A stretch of DNA of 64,000 nt from Eumeta japonica (taxonomy: Eukaryota > Arthropoda > Insecta > Lepidoptera > Psychidae). The position numbers and the translations under genes are program-made. The number at the start of each line of letters is the position of its first letter. Position 1 is the first letter of the stretch. Positions 21,074-31,475 of the stretch are shown here, one piece after another. The stretch covers positions 1-64,000 of the forward strand of contig BGZK01000282.1 in NCBI GenBank assembly GCA_005406025.1. Direction: 5' to 3'. A model generated the notes under the pieces. The model saw only the letters and a program-made list of their open reading frames with translations, did not search any database and was not told the origin of the DNA.

Positions 21074-21262
21074 CTTGTACACGCAAGTCCACGTCGTGCC
21101 GTATACACCCCAGCTCGTTGCAAACGACACAGGTGTAATTCCCCTCGTCGGCCTTAGTCAAGCTCTGCAAAGACAGCGACCATCCGCCGTATGATACAGA
21201 ACCCGGGAATCTGGTGGGGTTACCACCATTCTTGTACCAAGTTATATTAGGCGTGGGATTTC
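21074..21262 (-). CDS. FGFR: FGFR module C exon 2: Ig domain D2
   Basis: A 189-nt exon, phase 1 at both ends, acceptor CTGTTGCAG. It codes for GNPTPNITWYKNGGNP, WSLSLQSL and EGNYTCVVCNELGC, ending DLRVQ. It is one codon shorter than the A and B versions (64 codons each) and the most diverged D2. It keeps the extra cysteine pair. The donor is GTTCGT, weaker than the GTGAGT used by A and B at the same place, which could favour skipping. Confidence 0.9.
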
Positions 21263-23422
21263 CTGCAACAGATAGACATTTTATGGTCCCACAACCGACG
21301 GCCGATGGACTATTTCGGTAGCGTGCGGTTTGCGGCAAAGGCGATAAAATCGCACTCTATATAGTTCTATTAGAAATCCAGCTGTCAAATTATTTCTGCT
21401 CGGCGCTACAATATTGGAATTTTATTATCGTACAGATGTGCGCGGATTCCACTCCGATTATTGACTCTCGGCTACACCGATTTTGTTCAGAAATAGTTTA
21501 ACATTTTCCACTTTAAGCTCGATGTCACGGAATACATCGTTTCTGTATACTGTAATACGATGATTCACTTTCGATTCTCAACATTGTTGAAGTCGACATC
21601 TATTTGTGCTAACTTTCATGAAACTCTATTGAGTCTTTAAATTTTCTTTTATTATTCTATTATCATATTTTTGGACTAACCTAATCTCTGGAACTACAAG
21701 TTGAATTAAAAATTTTTTTCTGGAATTGATAGCCTAATCCTCAAGGAAGACTATAACTATATAAGTAGTTGAATAATTTGTTTTTGTTTGTTGGACCGCG
21801 CTAATCTCCGAGACTACCAGTCGAATTTCCAAAAACTTTTTTTAGATATGAAAGCCCAACTTTTGAAAAAAGCTATAAACAGTCTGAATATTTTTTTGTG
21901 TTTTTGAAAGCGCCAATATCTGAAACTACTAGGCTTCGTTTACGGAAACTTGGGATGAATTCCTTACTTGTGCAACTGGTTATTGGTAACAGCAGTGTGC
22001 AAAGGAAGTTGAATTTCATCATCAGTTCGGAATTTAAATTGCGAGCACAACCAGGATTGGGAAGAAAATCGTCGGTAATCATAAAAAAAAAACTAGTGAT
22101 AGTGCGTTTATTTTAGGTTTTCCTAAGAGGATTTTATGGAAACTGTATGGAAGGCAGAATCAGGATCTAAATCGAAAATAGAATCAGAATAAGAACGAAA
22201 CCACATCGGAATCCAGAGCGGGGACGAGGTCGGAACTATATTGATTGCGTTGTCGGTCAACATAAAAGGAGAAATAATTCGATGAAATTAAAAATCGATA
22301 CGTCCATTTTTTAATACATAACTTTAGCTTGTACATTTATAACGCAATGTTATAAATTTATGAACTAAGATTTATATGAAATGATACTTAAACTGAATTT
22401 TTTTAAATTAATGTCTCGGTAGTTATAGTTTTGACTAAATTAGCAGTTGGACAAAAAGTACTTATACGTCGCATTCCGATGATATTCACAGATTTACTAT
22501 ATATAGTTTTAAAATGGTACAATTTCCTGTGATATTACCATTTGCAGTTATTATAAATAAGGCGTAGGGTAACGTTTTAAGGAAGTCTGAATAGATTCAA
22601 GAGAATACGTTTTTCCCACGGACAATTATATGTTGCCTCATCTAGATAAAATTAAGCGAAAACCAGTAAATATCGATGGCATATAAAATATGGCTAAAAA
22701 TATTGTCTATGCCGAAGTATTGTAAATTATTTATAAATAATCCGATTTCTTTTAAATTAAACGGCGTGGTAAAATCGCGGGGCATAACTAATATCTTTAA
22801 TTAATGTATAATTTACAAACAAATGCGCAATGATTTCTAAATTAACGGTTGGTTTCGAAATTAAATCGCACAAGGGGATATTTGAGATAAATTATTTGAC
22901 AGATGTTGGAAATGATGTTGAACAGACAATTTTTGAGATCAATCTATTAAGGAAATCTTTATAATTAACTAGGTACGACACATTGTTAACACCAATTCGC
23001 ATAGATTACTGAGACTAGTCTAGGTACGTAGACTCTCCAGGTCGAAGTGCGGCACACAGGTATTACAATAAACTATTCGGTGTATTTATTTTCATAGTAC
23101 TTTAATAATTTCACTTACATCCATAAACATAATTAAACGATTATTTAAATAAAAAGTATAATAGCACTTTTACAAAAAAGATTAAAATGTATAGAATAAT
23201 TTCTCCCAATTACCAACGATTTTTTAATAGCATAAGAATATATTTGAGATTCAAAACGTAAGAAGTGAGGCGCATGCAGCAGGTAATCGATGCACGAATA
23301 GTTCATCTAAGTCACTGAATATTCTGTCGCACCGGCAACGAAATCTCAGCGACGGCCACGCCCTGTACCCATTATTATCTGGCAAGTCTGAGTCAATAGA
23401 GATGCGCCAAAACAGTGCTCAC
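21263..23422 (-). other. intron C1-C2
   Basis: Noncoding. It contains the imperfect tandem repeat at 21660-21950 and a purine-rich tract at about 22155-22245. The remainder is AT-rich without visible features. Confidence 0.5.
21660..21950 (+). repeat. lepidopteran repeat in imperfect tandem copies
   Basis: Three similar segments follow each other: CTAATCTCTGGAACTAC near 21682, CTAATCTCCGAGACTACCAG near 21801, and CCAATATCTGAAACTAC near 21913. They are spaced about 110-120 nt and each is followed by a run of T/A and a 'gcc(t/c)a...gctata' phrase. The wording matches an abundant interspersed repeat of Lepidoptera. Confidence 0.6.
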
Positions 23423-23590
23423 CTGTGGCGGGGCACCGCATGCGCACGGAGCCGCCCGCGGGCCTCACGTCTCTGCCGTACATTTTAGCCGGACTCCTCC
23501 AGCGGGGCGGGGTCCCGGCGCCCGCGGCCGCGGCGTGCCGATGGTGACTCTCACGCCTCCGCCTTCGGACTTCTGCGCCGGCTCTATATA
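23423..23590 (-). CDS. FGFR: FGFR module C exon 1: basic linker and start of D2
   Basis: A 168-nt exon, phase 1 at both ends, acceptor AAATTTCAG, donor GTGAGC. It codes for YRAGAEVRRRRRESHHRHAA, then TPPRWRSPAKMYGRDV, then GGSVRMRCPATG. TPPRW and the first D2 cysteine align with exons A1 and B1. The linker is about half as long and strongly basic and His/Ala-rich where A and B have an acid box. The exon is very GC-rich. It joins the D1 exon at 25400 in frame (G+TA gives V). Confidence 0.9.
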
Positions 23591-25399
23591 CTGAAATTTG
23601 AAAATTGATCCGATTTAAAAGTATGCGCGTCCGTCAGTCAGACACGCTATCGACGAATAGGATCCTGTATTTGAGGATTTGGTAACGCACGTTGTCGATG
23701 CCAATAGTCGTATAGTTTTAAAAGCAAAAGGAAAAGAAAAATTAGATTTTTTTTGTAAAAGAACGCACGATTACAAGAAATATCCTACTCGTAGGAGGCG
23801 TAATGACGTATAAGCAAATCGCTCGTTAAATATGTGAGTGACACTGTTATATTATTAAAGTTACAAAAAATGTATAATAAATAAAGTTTCTAAATGTTCT
23901 TTTATTGTATTAGCACCATTCGTGGAATTTTGAGGTAATCTCATTGTTAGTGTGTCGTTGTTTCTGAACGACAAACGCCACTACGTAAAATGAATTGCAG
24001 AAGGCACTATACGTGGTATTCTTCTAATGAACCTAAACAACTTTTGCCTTGTAAAAATATCGCACAGCAAACGCGAAAGACGTCAAACAAAGCTCGGTTG
24101 CCCGGATGCTTGCTTTTAAAAACTTCTCTGTTTACAGTTACATTCTGTGCCACTTTTAGTCCGATATACCTTGAAAAACAGATAGATTCACTCTTTGTTA
24201 AAGGACCCGTTGAGCGTTTACCGGCTGGCTTCGTTGAATCGCTGATTTGGGAAATCGTTCCTTTGGCGTTCATGATTTCGATTTCTTTATTCGCTGTTAG
24301 CGAATACTACGAATTCTAAAACACGAGGTCTGTATCATAAAACTAATGACGTATTAGTTCTACATCTGATGTGATCTGATGGTCGACTACTTCTCCACAG
24401 GAGTTTAGTGAAAAGTTATTTTTATGAAAGATGATTTTATGGTGACGTTTTAATACCAATAAAAGAACCCTTAACACATAGTTTTATTTTAACAATTGTT
24501 ACATTGAAAATGGTTTTCGATTTGATGGTACATGGTACGGGACCTATGTAATAACGATACTTTACTTTTTTTAATGGTACGTGAATTGTTCTTTACATGG
24601 CCGTCTTCTATACGTCGCCTGCTACCACTCAATTCTTCGGTTGTTGCTTAGTAGTTTTGTGTTTACACTTATTTCTATATTAGTGCTTGAAGGCATTATT
24701 CTTTGTATACAATAGAATTAAATGATACTTTCAATGTACTGTATGTAAACTATAATAATTAATCTGTTAGATGGATCTTTCATAACATCAATTTGTTTAT
24801 GTGTCCGATTGTCCGTCATAGAAGATTCGACTGCATGAGCTATTGAAGACAGAATTTTATAACAATAATCTTTTAGTTTACAAATATACCTGAAAACACT
24901 GCATAAATGAAATATATCAGCGGATAACTGTAAGACATATTAACGAGAAAAATAGTTTGAAAATTGTTGTTATATGGATTTGTTATACACTATACAATTT
25001 TTAACATATATGTAATATATGAGAATAGTCGGTTAGACGAATTTTATGTGAAATTTTTATGTTACTAAACAATAAAGATACAAATACAGGAATTTGTATC
25101 AATAGTGTTAATACAAATGTATCAATACTGTTGAAGTAGTAATCCGTCAGGCTACGTCACAAATGTGATAGGTAAAATTATTTTCAGTCATTCGTAGTAC
25201 ATCCGACGTCATGATTTCATTACCCTGTAACACGTCTGTAACACTATCATAGCAGGCCTCATGTCTGTTAAATGAAAACGCAATTCAACGCAACCTATGC
25301 CCGATTTTTGGTTTTCAGTTCTACTAGAAATAATAGCGGTTCCTGCTGAAGGTCTCTAGTTAACCGCTCCATACCCGCTAAAAATAGAGTTTTTAATAC
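23591..25399 (-). other. intron D1b-C1
   Basis: No supported exon. Open frames on both strands at 23990-24319 overlap each other and match nothing I know, so I do not call them. TATA-rich patches occur around 24990-25030. Confidence 0.5.
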
Positions 25400-25536
25400 C
25401 TCCTGCGACATCTCTCTTCCGTCCGCCTCTGTTGAGGGTGTACTGTAGGGTGACCCTGTGCTCCGCACCCCGGCCGCCTCTGTCCCGGCACGAGTACTGT
25501 CCGACGTCCTTCAGGCGGAACGCGTTTATTCTCAGT
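25400..25536 (-). CDS. FGFR: FGFR exon: second half of Ig domain D1
   Basis: A 137-nt exon entering in phase 2 and leaving in phase 1, with acceptor TATCTTCCAG and donor GTATTA. It codes for RLRINAFRLKDVGQYSCRD, then GAEHRVTLQY and a basic tail (NRGGRKRDVAGG). The DxGxYxC motif is the closing strand of an Ig domain. It completes the domain begun by the exon at 27444-27606, which ends in the matching phase 2. This is the N-terminal D1 of FGFR. Its exit phase 1 lets it join exon 1 of any of the three modules. The donor is acceptable but not strong. Confidence 0.85.
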
Positions 25537-27443
25537 CTGGAAGATAGGCGTTACATAAACAATCCGCAGGCATTCTGTCTCGACTGAGGATCATTAGCAG
25601 CTGAAGTGGTATTCCGGTGGGTAGGTAAATATGGGGGAGTGGGAAGGCACGCGACCATGAATATGTATATGTGTATTTTGTGTATATATTACACATGTAT
25701 GTACATTGTGAATAAAAATATGTAAGTGATCTCTTGAAAGTAATTCGGCTACGAAATTGTTAACAATTTGAATTATTAGTTTGAAAATTTTGAACTTAAT
25801 TGCAACCAAAAATTTTAATGCAAATGTTTGATTACTCCTTTTGTGTTTTCTTCTTGGTGTTTTCTAACGAATGCTTTAATATGAATGTGTTAAATAGCAA
25901 ATAGACTGTTCTTAAGGAGAGTAGTTATTCTAGCATCAAGAAATTTAAGTTTTGCAAGTTTTTTATATAAATACAAAAGTTGTAATAAAGCTACAGTGAT
26001 AGTTAATTGCAATAAAAGTTCCTGTTAATTTTCATTTTACAACACACGCCCTCATGTCGTTATTGTTGATGATGGGTTGTTTGATTGTTTTCTAAACCGT
26101 TTCAATCCCTAAGGCATAATTTCACAAAACTAGTAGTAATTTTCTGTATTAATGTAAGTATTGGAAACTGATGTGCGAAAATAAATAAATAAAATAGAAT
26201 ATATGTACGGAAATATGTAATTATGATGAAGATAAATCATAAGAAAGGAAATATATATATGGATTAACAAAATATGAATGGAAATAAATATTTGTAAAAT
26301 GGCAGAGAAAATAGAAATACGTAAATTTATGTAAAAAATAATGTGTCAAGTATCAGAAAGTAAATAGAAATAGTATAAGAAAGTAATATAAAAATTATGT
26401 AAAAGAAATACTTGTTAGAACGCTGTAGAATAAGGTAAAGATAAATAAAATAATATACGAAGACAAATTTCCTAACATCTGATGATGTGCTAGATGATGG
26501 CGACGAAAAGAAAACAAAGAAATGGTAATAATGCCTCAGCCGCCTAAGGCTCGTAGTTACCGCGTCACGGGGCGGATTGAATATAATAAAAAAGTATGTC
26601 ACCGGCTTTAGTTATGTCTGGTACTAGAGAACATGAAGTAATAGGATTTCGGAGAATCTTTTATGTTCAGGTGAAGATATAGGAATGGTTCTAAAGATGT
26701 TATTGATCATCTTGCAAAATGAAACTTCTTAAAACATTACTATGCTATATACAAAGTTACTCGAGTTATTAGCAATTTTAAAAACTCCGGTCGGTATACG
26801 TACGAGTCGTCGGTCCTTTGCCGCGAGTATTGAGAGTGTTATGGATTCGACTGTCGTATTGTTAACCTTCTATTCGAAAACTGCTAGGAGTTTTTAAACG
26901 GTAATAAATTCTTCACAGCACCTTTGCAATGTCGCTACGCTAAAATTCTTTAGAGCATTATCGTACATTTAGTCCTCGGCGCCGTTAACACTTCTGGCCG
27001 AGTGTCCCAAGCTCTCTTAAATGGGTCGTGGTGGGATATTGTCCCATTCTGTCCTAAGGTAGGCGCGGTAGGTATATTATCAGCTTCTGCTGTCGGTATG
27101 CCATAGTTTGTACACAAACTAAAAGCATTATTACAAATAATAATAGTTTCATTTGTAACAATCCATATTTATAAATAGGTACAAAATGATAACGATTTAT
27201 TCTTAGTCCGAGCATCAGTTATAAATTATTGAATGTATCGGCACAGAACTTTGGACATTCGACGATCATTCATTTGTACATGATTGTAGTTACTCATTTT
27301 TTTAATTGCATACCCTTCAGCATTTTTATTTCTTTTCATAACTAAAAATGCTTAGAAAAGCAGGAGGGCGATAGCTAGTATTATATATGAACATTTATTT
27401 TATAAATGAAAGAAAAATTCCTACTGGATCCTTCTATGCTCAC
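25537..27443 (-). other. intron within D1
   Basis: AT-rich, with TAT- and GTATAT-rich low complexity at about 25660-25700 and A/T-rich runs at 26150-26450. No exon or clear transposon seen. Confidence 0.5.
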
Positions 27444-27606
27444 CGTTGCATCTGCTGCGCGGTAAGGGGCAGGATCGTGCGGACGGCGTGATTCAAGAGG
27501 TGGCCGTCCTTGCGCCAGCGCACGGTGCCGCTTGCGTGTGTCCCGCAGCTCAATGATACCCTTTCGTTCCAAGACACATTCACTGTCGTATGGCTGCTCG
27601 ATTCGT
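27444..27606 (-). CDS. FGFR: FGFR exon: first half of Ig domain D1
   Basis: A 163-nt exon, phase 1 to 2, acceptor CGTTTTCAG, donor GTGAGC. In the phase-1 frame it codes for ESSSHTTVNVSWNERVSLSC, then SGTVRWRKDGHLL, ending LTAQQMQ. The C...W...KDG spacing is that of an Ig domain opening (first cysteine in SLSC, core tryptophan in VRW). The phases fit the exon at 25400-25536. An overlapping open frame on the same strand lacks Ig features and does not fit the phases. The upstream exon with the start codon and signal peptide was not found. Confidence 0.85.
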
Positions 27607-28774
27607 CTGAAAACGATGATCGAAACTTCAGAAAGGCTGTTGATATGCTTTAAATTTCCAATGTTAAGAGTGAAAATTAATTATTTTGTATTGCTAACAG
27701 TTTAATTGAAAACAATAAATTAATTTTAGCTAATATAATCAAAACGATTGCACCAAAAAATTTACGAATTATTGTAGATTTTTCGTAGATGTTGTATGTC
27801 GTATTTTCAATTAAAACTCGTTTCAAATAATTGTACTTATTCGGTGCAAACGAAAGAAGATACTTGAAAACAGGCCAGCGGAGGCACATTTACAAGCGGC
27901 AACCTAATTATATTTTTAAATTCACCATACATCAATGACACACTATATTCCGTTTCCAAACGACTCATTTCATGTTCTTACTTAAAATAAACCATATCTA
28001 TTTTATACTGACTAAAATAAGGTCCTAGTAATTAACCGTTATTATTTATTTTACGTTTACTATAATTTATACAGAATTTTGATAGTTACCTAAAACGATC
28101 GCTCGGGGTGTTATACAAATGTTGAAGTACGTAGTGAACGATAACCTACTTCGGATTTGGGGCAAATCAGGTACTTGCCTCGGGCAGGAATTTAAGGGAC
28201 ACGTTATGCTATCGATTGCTCGTTTAAAAATGATTTTTGAAAACGACACATTGTGTGTGATGTTTTTATAGAGGGGAATTCCCGTCGCGTCTAGAAGAAT
28301 TCCACCCTATTGACAGAACTGAATAAATATGAACGTCCGAATGTCAAGACACAGGTAATATTTATGCGGCCGATTAGGTGTACGAGTATTTAATTGATGT
28401 CGGTTATCTTTGTTAATTATTTCTATTTCAAACGTGTGTGAAGGTTGCAGTTGATTTTTTCCCGGGAGCTGCTGTGTTTAAAGAGCAAGCTTTACTTATA
28501 TGTAATCGGAAACAACGAAAAAAGGAGTTTTAATGTCTGCGACTGACATACAATATTTCATGTACATACACAAACATTTTCTCAATATCAGTATTTATAA
28601 TTTCAAAGATACACTGCACGTTACTGAACACCAAACGGTAATAATGTAAATTTACATAGGGGTTCTTATTCTCCCGGTCCCAAAAAGTCCCACCCAATGG
28701 GTATTTTATTTATTTATTCCCTAGCGAATTTAATGTAATATTTTTATCAATACATTTAGTTTATTACAGCGACC

Positions 28775-28820
28775 GCTAGCGATCATAGATGCATCACTTA
28801 ATGCACCTATGACCGCTAGC
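28775..28820. repeat. imperfect palindrome, 20-bp arms
   Basis: Arms 28775-28794 and 28801-28820, both bounded by GCTAGC, pair at 18 of 20 positions around a 6-nt loop (CACTTA). Confidence 0.9.
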
Positions 28821-28949
28821 CACTACAGTTTTGTGAAAATTGTGCTTGTAGTAGAGGCGTAACTATTAGTCACAGAGAACACCTATATTACTTAGTAGGA
28901 TCCAACATATTCTGAGAAAAAGATTTTAGACCGAAAAATAAATCGGCAG

Positions 28950-29250
28950 CAGTTGGCAGTTCGCTTTTGGCTCGTAAAGACGCGCAGGAGTCCCGCACGG
29001 GCCGGGCTCGGTACAATGTTGGGAGTCGAGAGCGCCATTACGCGTTCAGCGACCGAAAGACAAATCGACCACTTTATTATAAAAAATGGTTTTCGGAAGG
29101 AATCGTGATACATCGTAAAGTGTTTGCGTTAGCGAGTACGGCGGTTTTTGAAGGCGCCCACGCGGCGGAGTGCTGCGCCCGCGCCGCCTTGGATCGTGTC
29201 CAAATCATTAAACGGCCGTACACTATAGAAATGGCGTAAAGACTCGACGC
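28950..29250. promoter_or_regulatory. CpG/GC-rich island, possible regulatory element
   Basis: This stretch is markedly richer in G, C and CpG than its surroundings. It has open frames on both strands that match nothing. In a long intron of a developmental receptor gene such islands are candidates for conserved enhancers or 5' UTR exons. Only composition supports this. Confidence 0.25.
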
Positions 29251-30022
29251 GGAGGATGATTGATTTAGTTCATCTGAAAAAAAAACGTGTAGGGGTACAG
29301 TAATTGAGGTTTCGAGAAATAAACGTCGAGTCGTATGCAATAAAAATAGTCGTGTCTTCACTACTTGCGCCGGAACCGTATTTGCTATCGAATTCGCATG
29401 TCGGCATCGATAGTGATGTGTCTAAGCGACCGATAATATTTCAATGCGACTCGGCTGTATCGATAGATCGATGCGTATACGACCTCACGGCCGTACTTCG
29501 TTAACAATAATCAAGCTGATAGTCATTCATCTCGCCGTTTCCGGAACGGCCATTCAGCAAGTGTCCGATACCGCCATTCGCATTGTATTATACTGCCTCC
29601 GCCTTCGTGCACATGGAAGTATACCTTCGTCTTTAATATTGAACGATCTTGTTGTCAATCCAAATTCTGTTCTTCGTATTGTACCTGATTTCGATCCCGG
29701 TTATGCTCTTAATTCTAATCCCGGCCTCACACTCGCTTTCAACTCCGTTCTCATTTTTGATGTTGATCCTGGTGCCTACTTTTATTTCTGCCCCCTGCCC
29801 CGCCTTCAATTTTGATACCGTTACCGATCACAGTTTCGATTTGTACGAAGCCGGAGCAAATGTTAATACAAAAATAATGAGATAAGGAATTTTTGGAATC
29901 AGTGCAATAGTTTGCTTCGACAATATAAATATACATATGAAGTCGGAGACAAATGCTAGCAGGTATAATAAAAATATCCACGTATTCATATGTAATTTTT
30001 CACCTGCTTTTTCACCAAAAAT

Positions 30023-30026
<4 letters not shown>

Positions 30027-30081
<55 letters not shown>
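30027..30081. repeat. (TA)n microsatellite
   Basis: Nearly uninterrupted TA dinucleotides over about 55 nt, preceded by ATATGTATA. Confidence 0.95.
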
Positions 30082-30086
<5 letters not shown>

Positions 30087-30764
30087 TTATTATACTCTAC
30101 CTATATGTATATTTTAGGACGCACGAGATACTTGCCAAGTTTTAGAGTGATAAAGTTGGTGTACGACAATCAACGTCTAGAATTTGAAATACAACCGAAC
30201 AATTGCAACTGATAAAATTCCGTTAATTTTTTAATTATCACGCTCATTTATTTATTCACCACTAGCCAGGCCGTACTTTGTCCGCGAGCGGCACACGCTG
30301 TATAATATAACATACAACGTCCTGAGTAGTACGTCGTTGATAGTCACGTGGCCAAAAGCATTTAGGGAGGTTCGGTTCTTCGTACATTTTCCATAAAATT
30401 AGTAATAAATTTTAATCAAGATTAGGTTTTGTCTGTGGCTTTAGCTAACGGAAGCAAACCGAATTCCTTAATCTTTTATTTTTTTGTACCTAAATTCCAC
30501 CATAATCTTGTCCCGATCTCGATTTAGACCCTGACCTCGCTTGATTCCATTTCTTTCTTGGTTAATATAAACGAAATAATGTTAATAATAATGGTGAAAA
30601 TACTAATAATTCATGCTCACGTTCTACCTTAGATGCAATAATAGTATAAGAGCTACCAACGTTTTCGAGCAAGAACTTCAGGTCAGCTGATTTATTGATA
30701 TGTCGTCTCTCTTGTTCTTTGGGTTAGGGTCTGGGCTGTCTGGCTGGCGGTGGCGGTTGCGTTT

Positions 30765-31475
30765 ACCTGTGCGCATCCTATCTGTACAGGTAATGATACT
30801 AACTTTTCAAATCATTTTAAGAAGGTTCATTTTTAATATTTTAACTTTAGATAAGCTAACAAATATCCATCTCTTATTGCCAGACATTTTTGATTATTGC
30901 TAACAATGAGCCAGATGCCAATTTTGATTTTTTTGAATTAAAATTCAAAGTATTTCAGTTTACCTGTAATTTTAATATTATGTTGTTTAAGTATGAAAGA
31001 CCTGAAATTAATTTTGCCAGACACTAATTCTGTTGTTAAACCGTGTATTAAGCCAAATATTAAAAGATGATTATAAATCAAATTATTTAAATATTTTTTA
31101 ATCACCTTGTCTAATTAGGGTTTTTCTATTTCGTTCTCAGCAATTTATTCTGCAATTGTTTCTCTTTATCAATAGTATCATACTATACGAATTTTCAGGA
31201 CTTTGTCGTTCTAATACACGGTTTAACAACTGAATTAGTGTCTGGCAAATTAATTTCAGGTCTTTTCATACTTAAACAACATAATATTAAGGCAAACTGA
31301 AATACTTTGAATTTTAATTCAAAAAATAAATTGGCGTCTGGCTCATTGTTAGCAATATTAAAAATGTCTGGCAATAAGAGATGGATGTTTAAAGCTTATC
31401 TAAAGTTAAAATATTAAAATGAACCTTCTGAAAAGTTGATCATTGTACAGATGGATATGCACTAATGCGCACCAC
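30765..31475. mobile_element. long fold-back element (about 0.7 kb)
   Basis: The left arm (about 30770-31050) reappears inverted at about 31190-31465. Examples are TAACAATGAGCCAGA (30902) against TCTGGCTCATTGTTA (31335), TCTCTTATTGCCAGACATTT against its complement near 31365, and TAATATTATGTTGTTTAAGTATGAAA (30973) against its complement near 31270. The single-stranded centre is about 150 nt. No ORF is present. This is a MITE or Foldback-type DNA element. A transcript would form a long hairpin. Confidence 0.85.

Larger units (their letters stand above)
27607..30700. other. long 5' intron or upstream region, part 1
   Basis: No exon found. It holds an imperfect palindrome (28775-28820), a GC-rich island (28950-29250), a pyrimidine-patterned tract (29640-29880) and a TA microsatellite (30027-30081). 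Confidence 0.5.

Noticed and set aside
3768..23590. Three independent FGFR genes in tandem
   Set aside because: No transmembrane, kinase, signal-peptide or polyadenylation-linked exon lies between the modules, and all exon phases allow direct joining across module borders.
23990..24319. Overlapping open frames on both strands between the D1 exon and module C
   Set aside because: Neither translation has Ig features or any recognisable motif, and no phase-compatible splice sites bound them.
27381..27572. Open frame on minus starting MERKGIIELRDTRK
   Set aside because: It is the wrong frame of the D1 exon. The frame with SLSC, VRWRKDG and matching phases is one base away.
29937..30212. Open frame with a long YIYIYI run
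   Set aside because: It is a translation of the TA microsatellite, not a protein.
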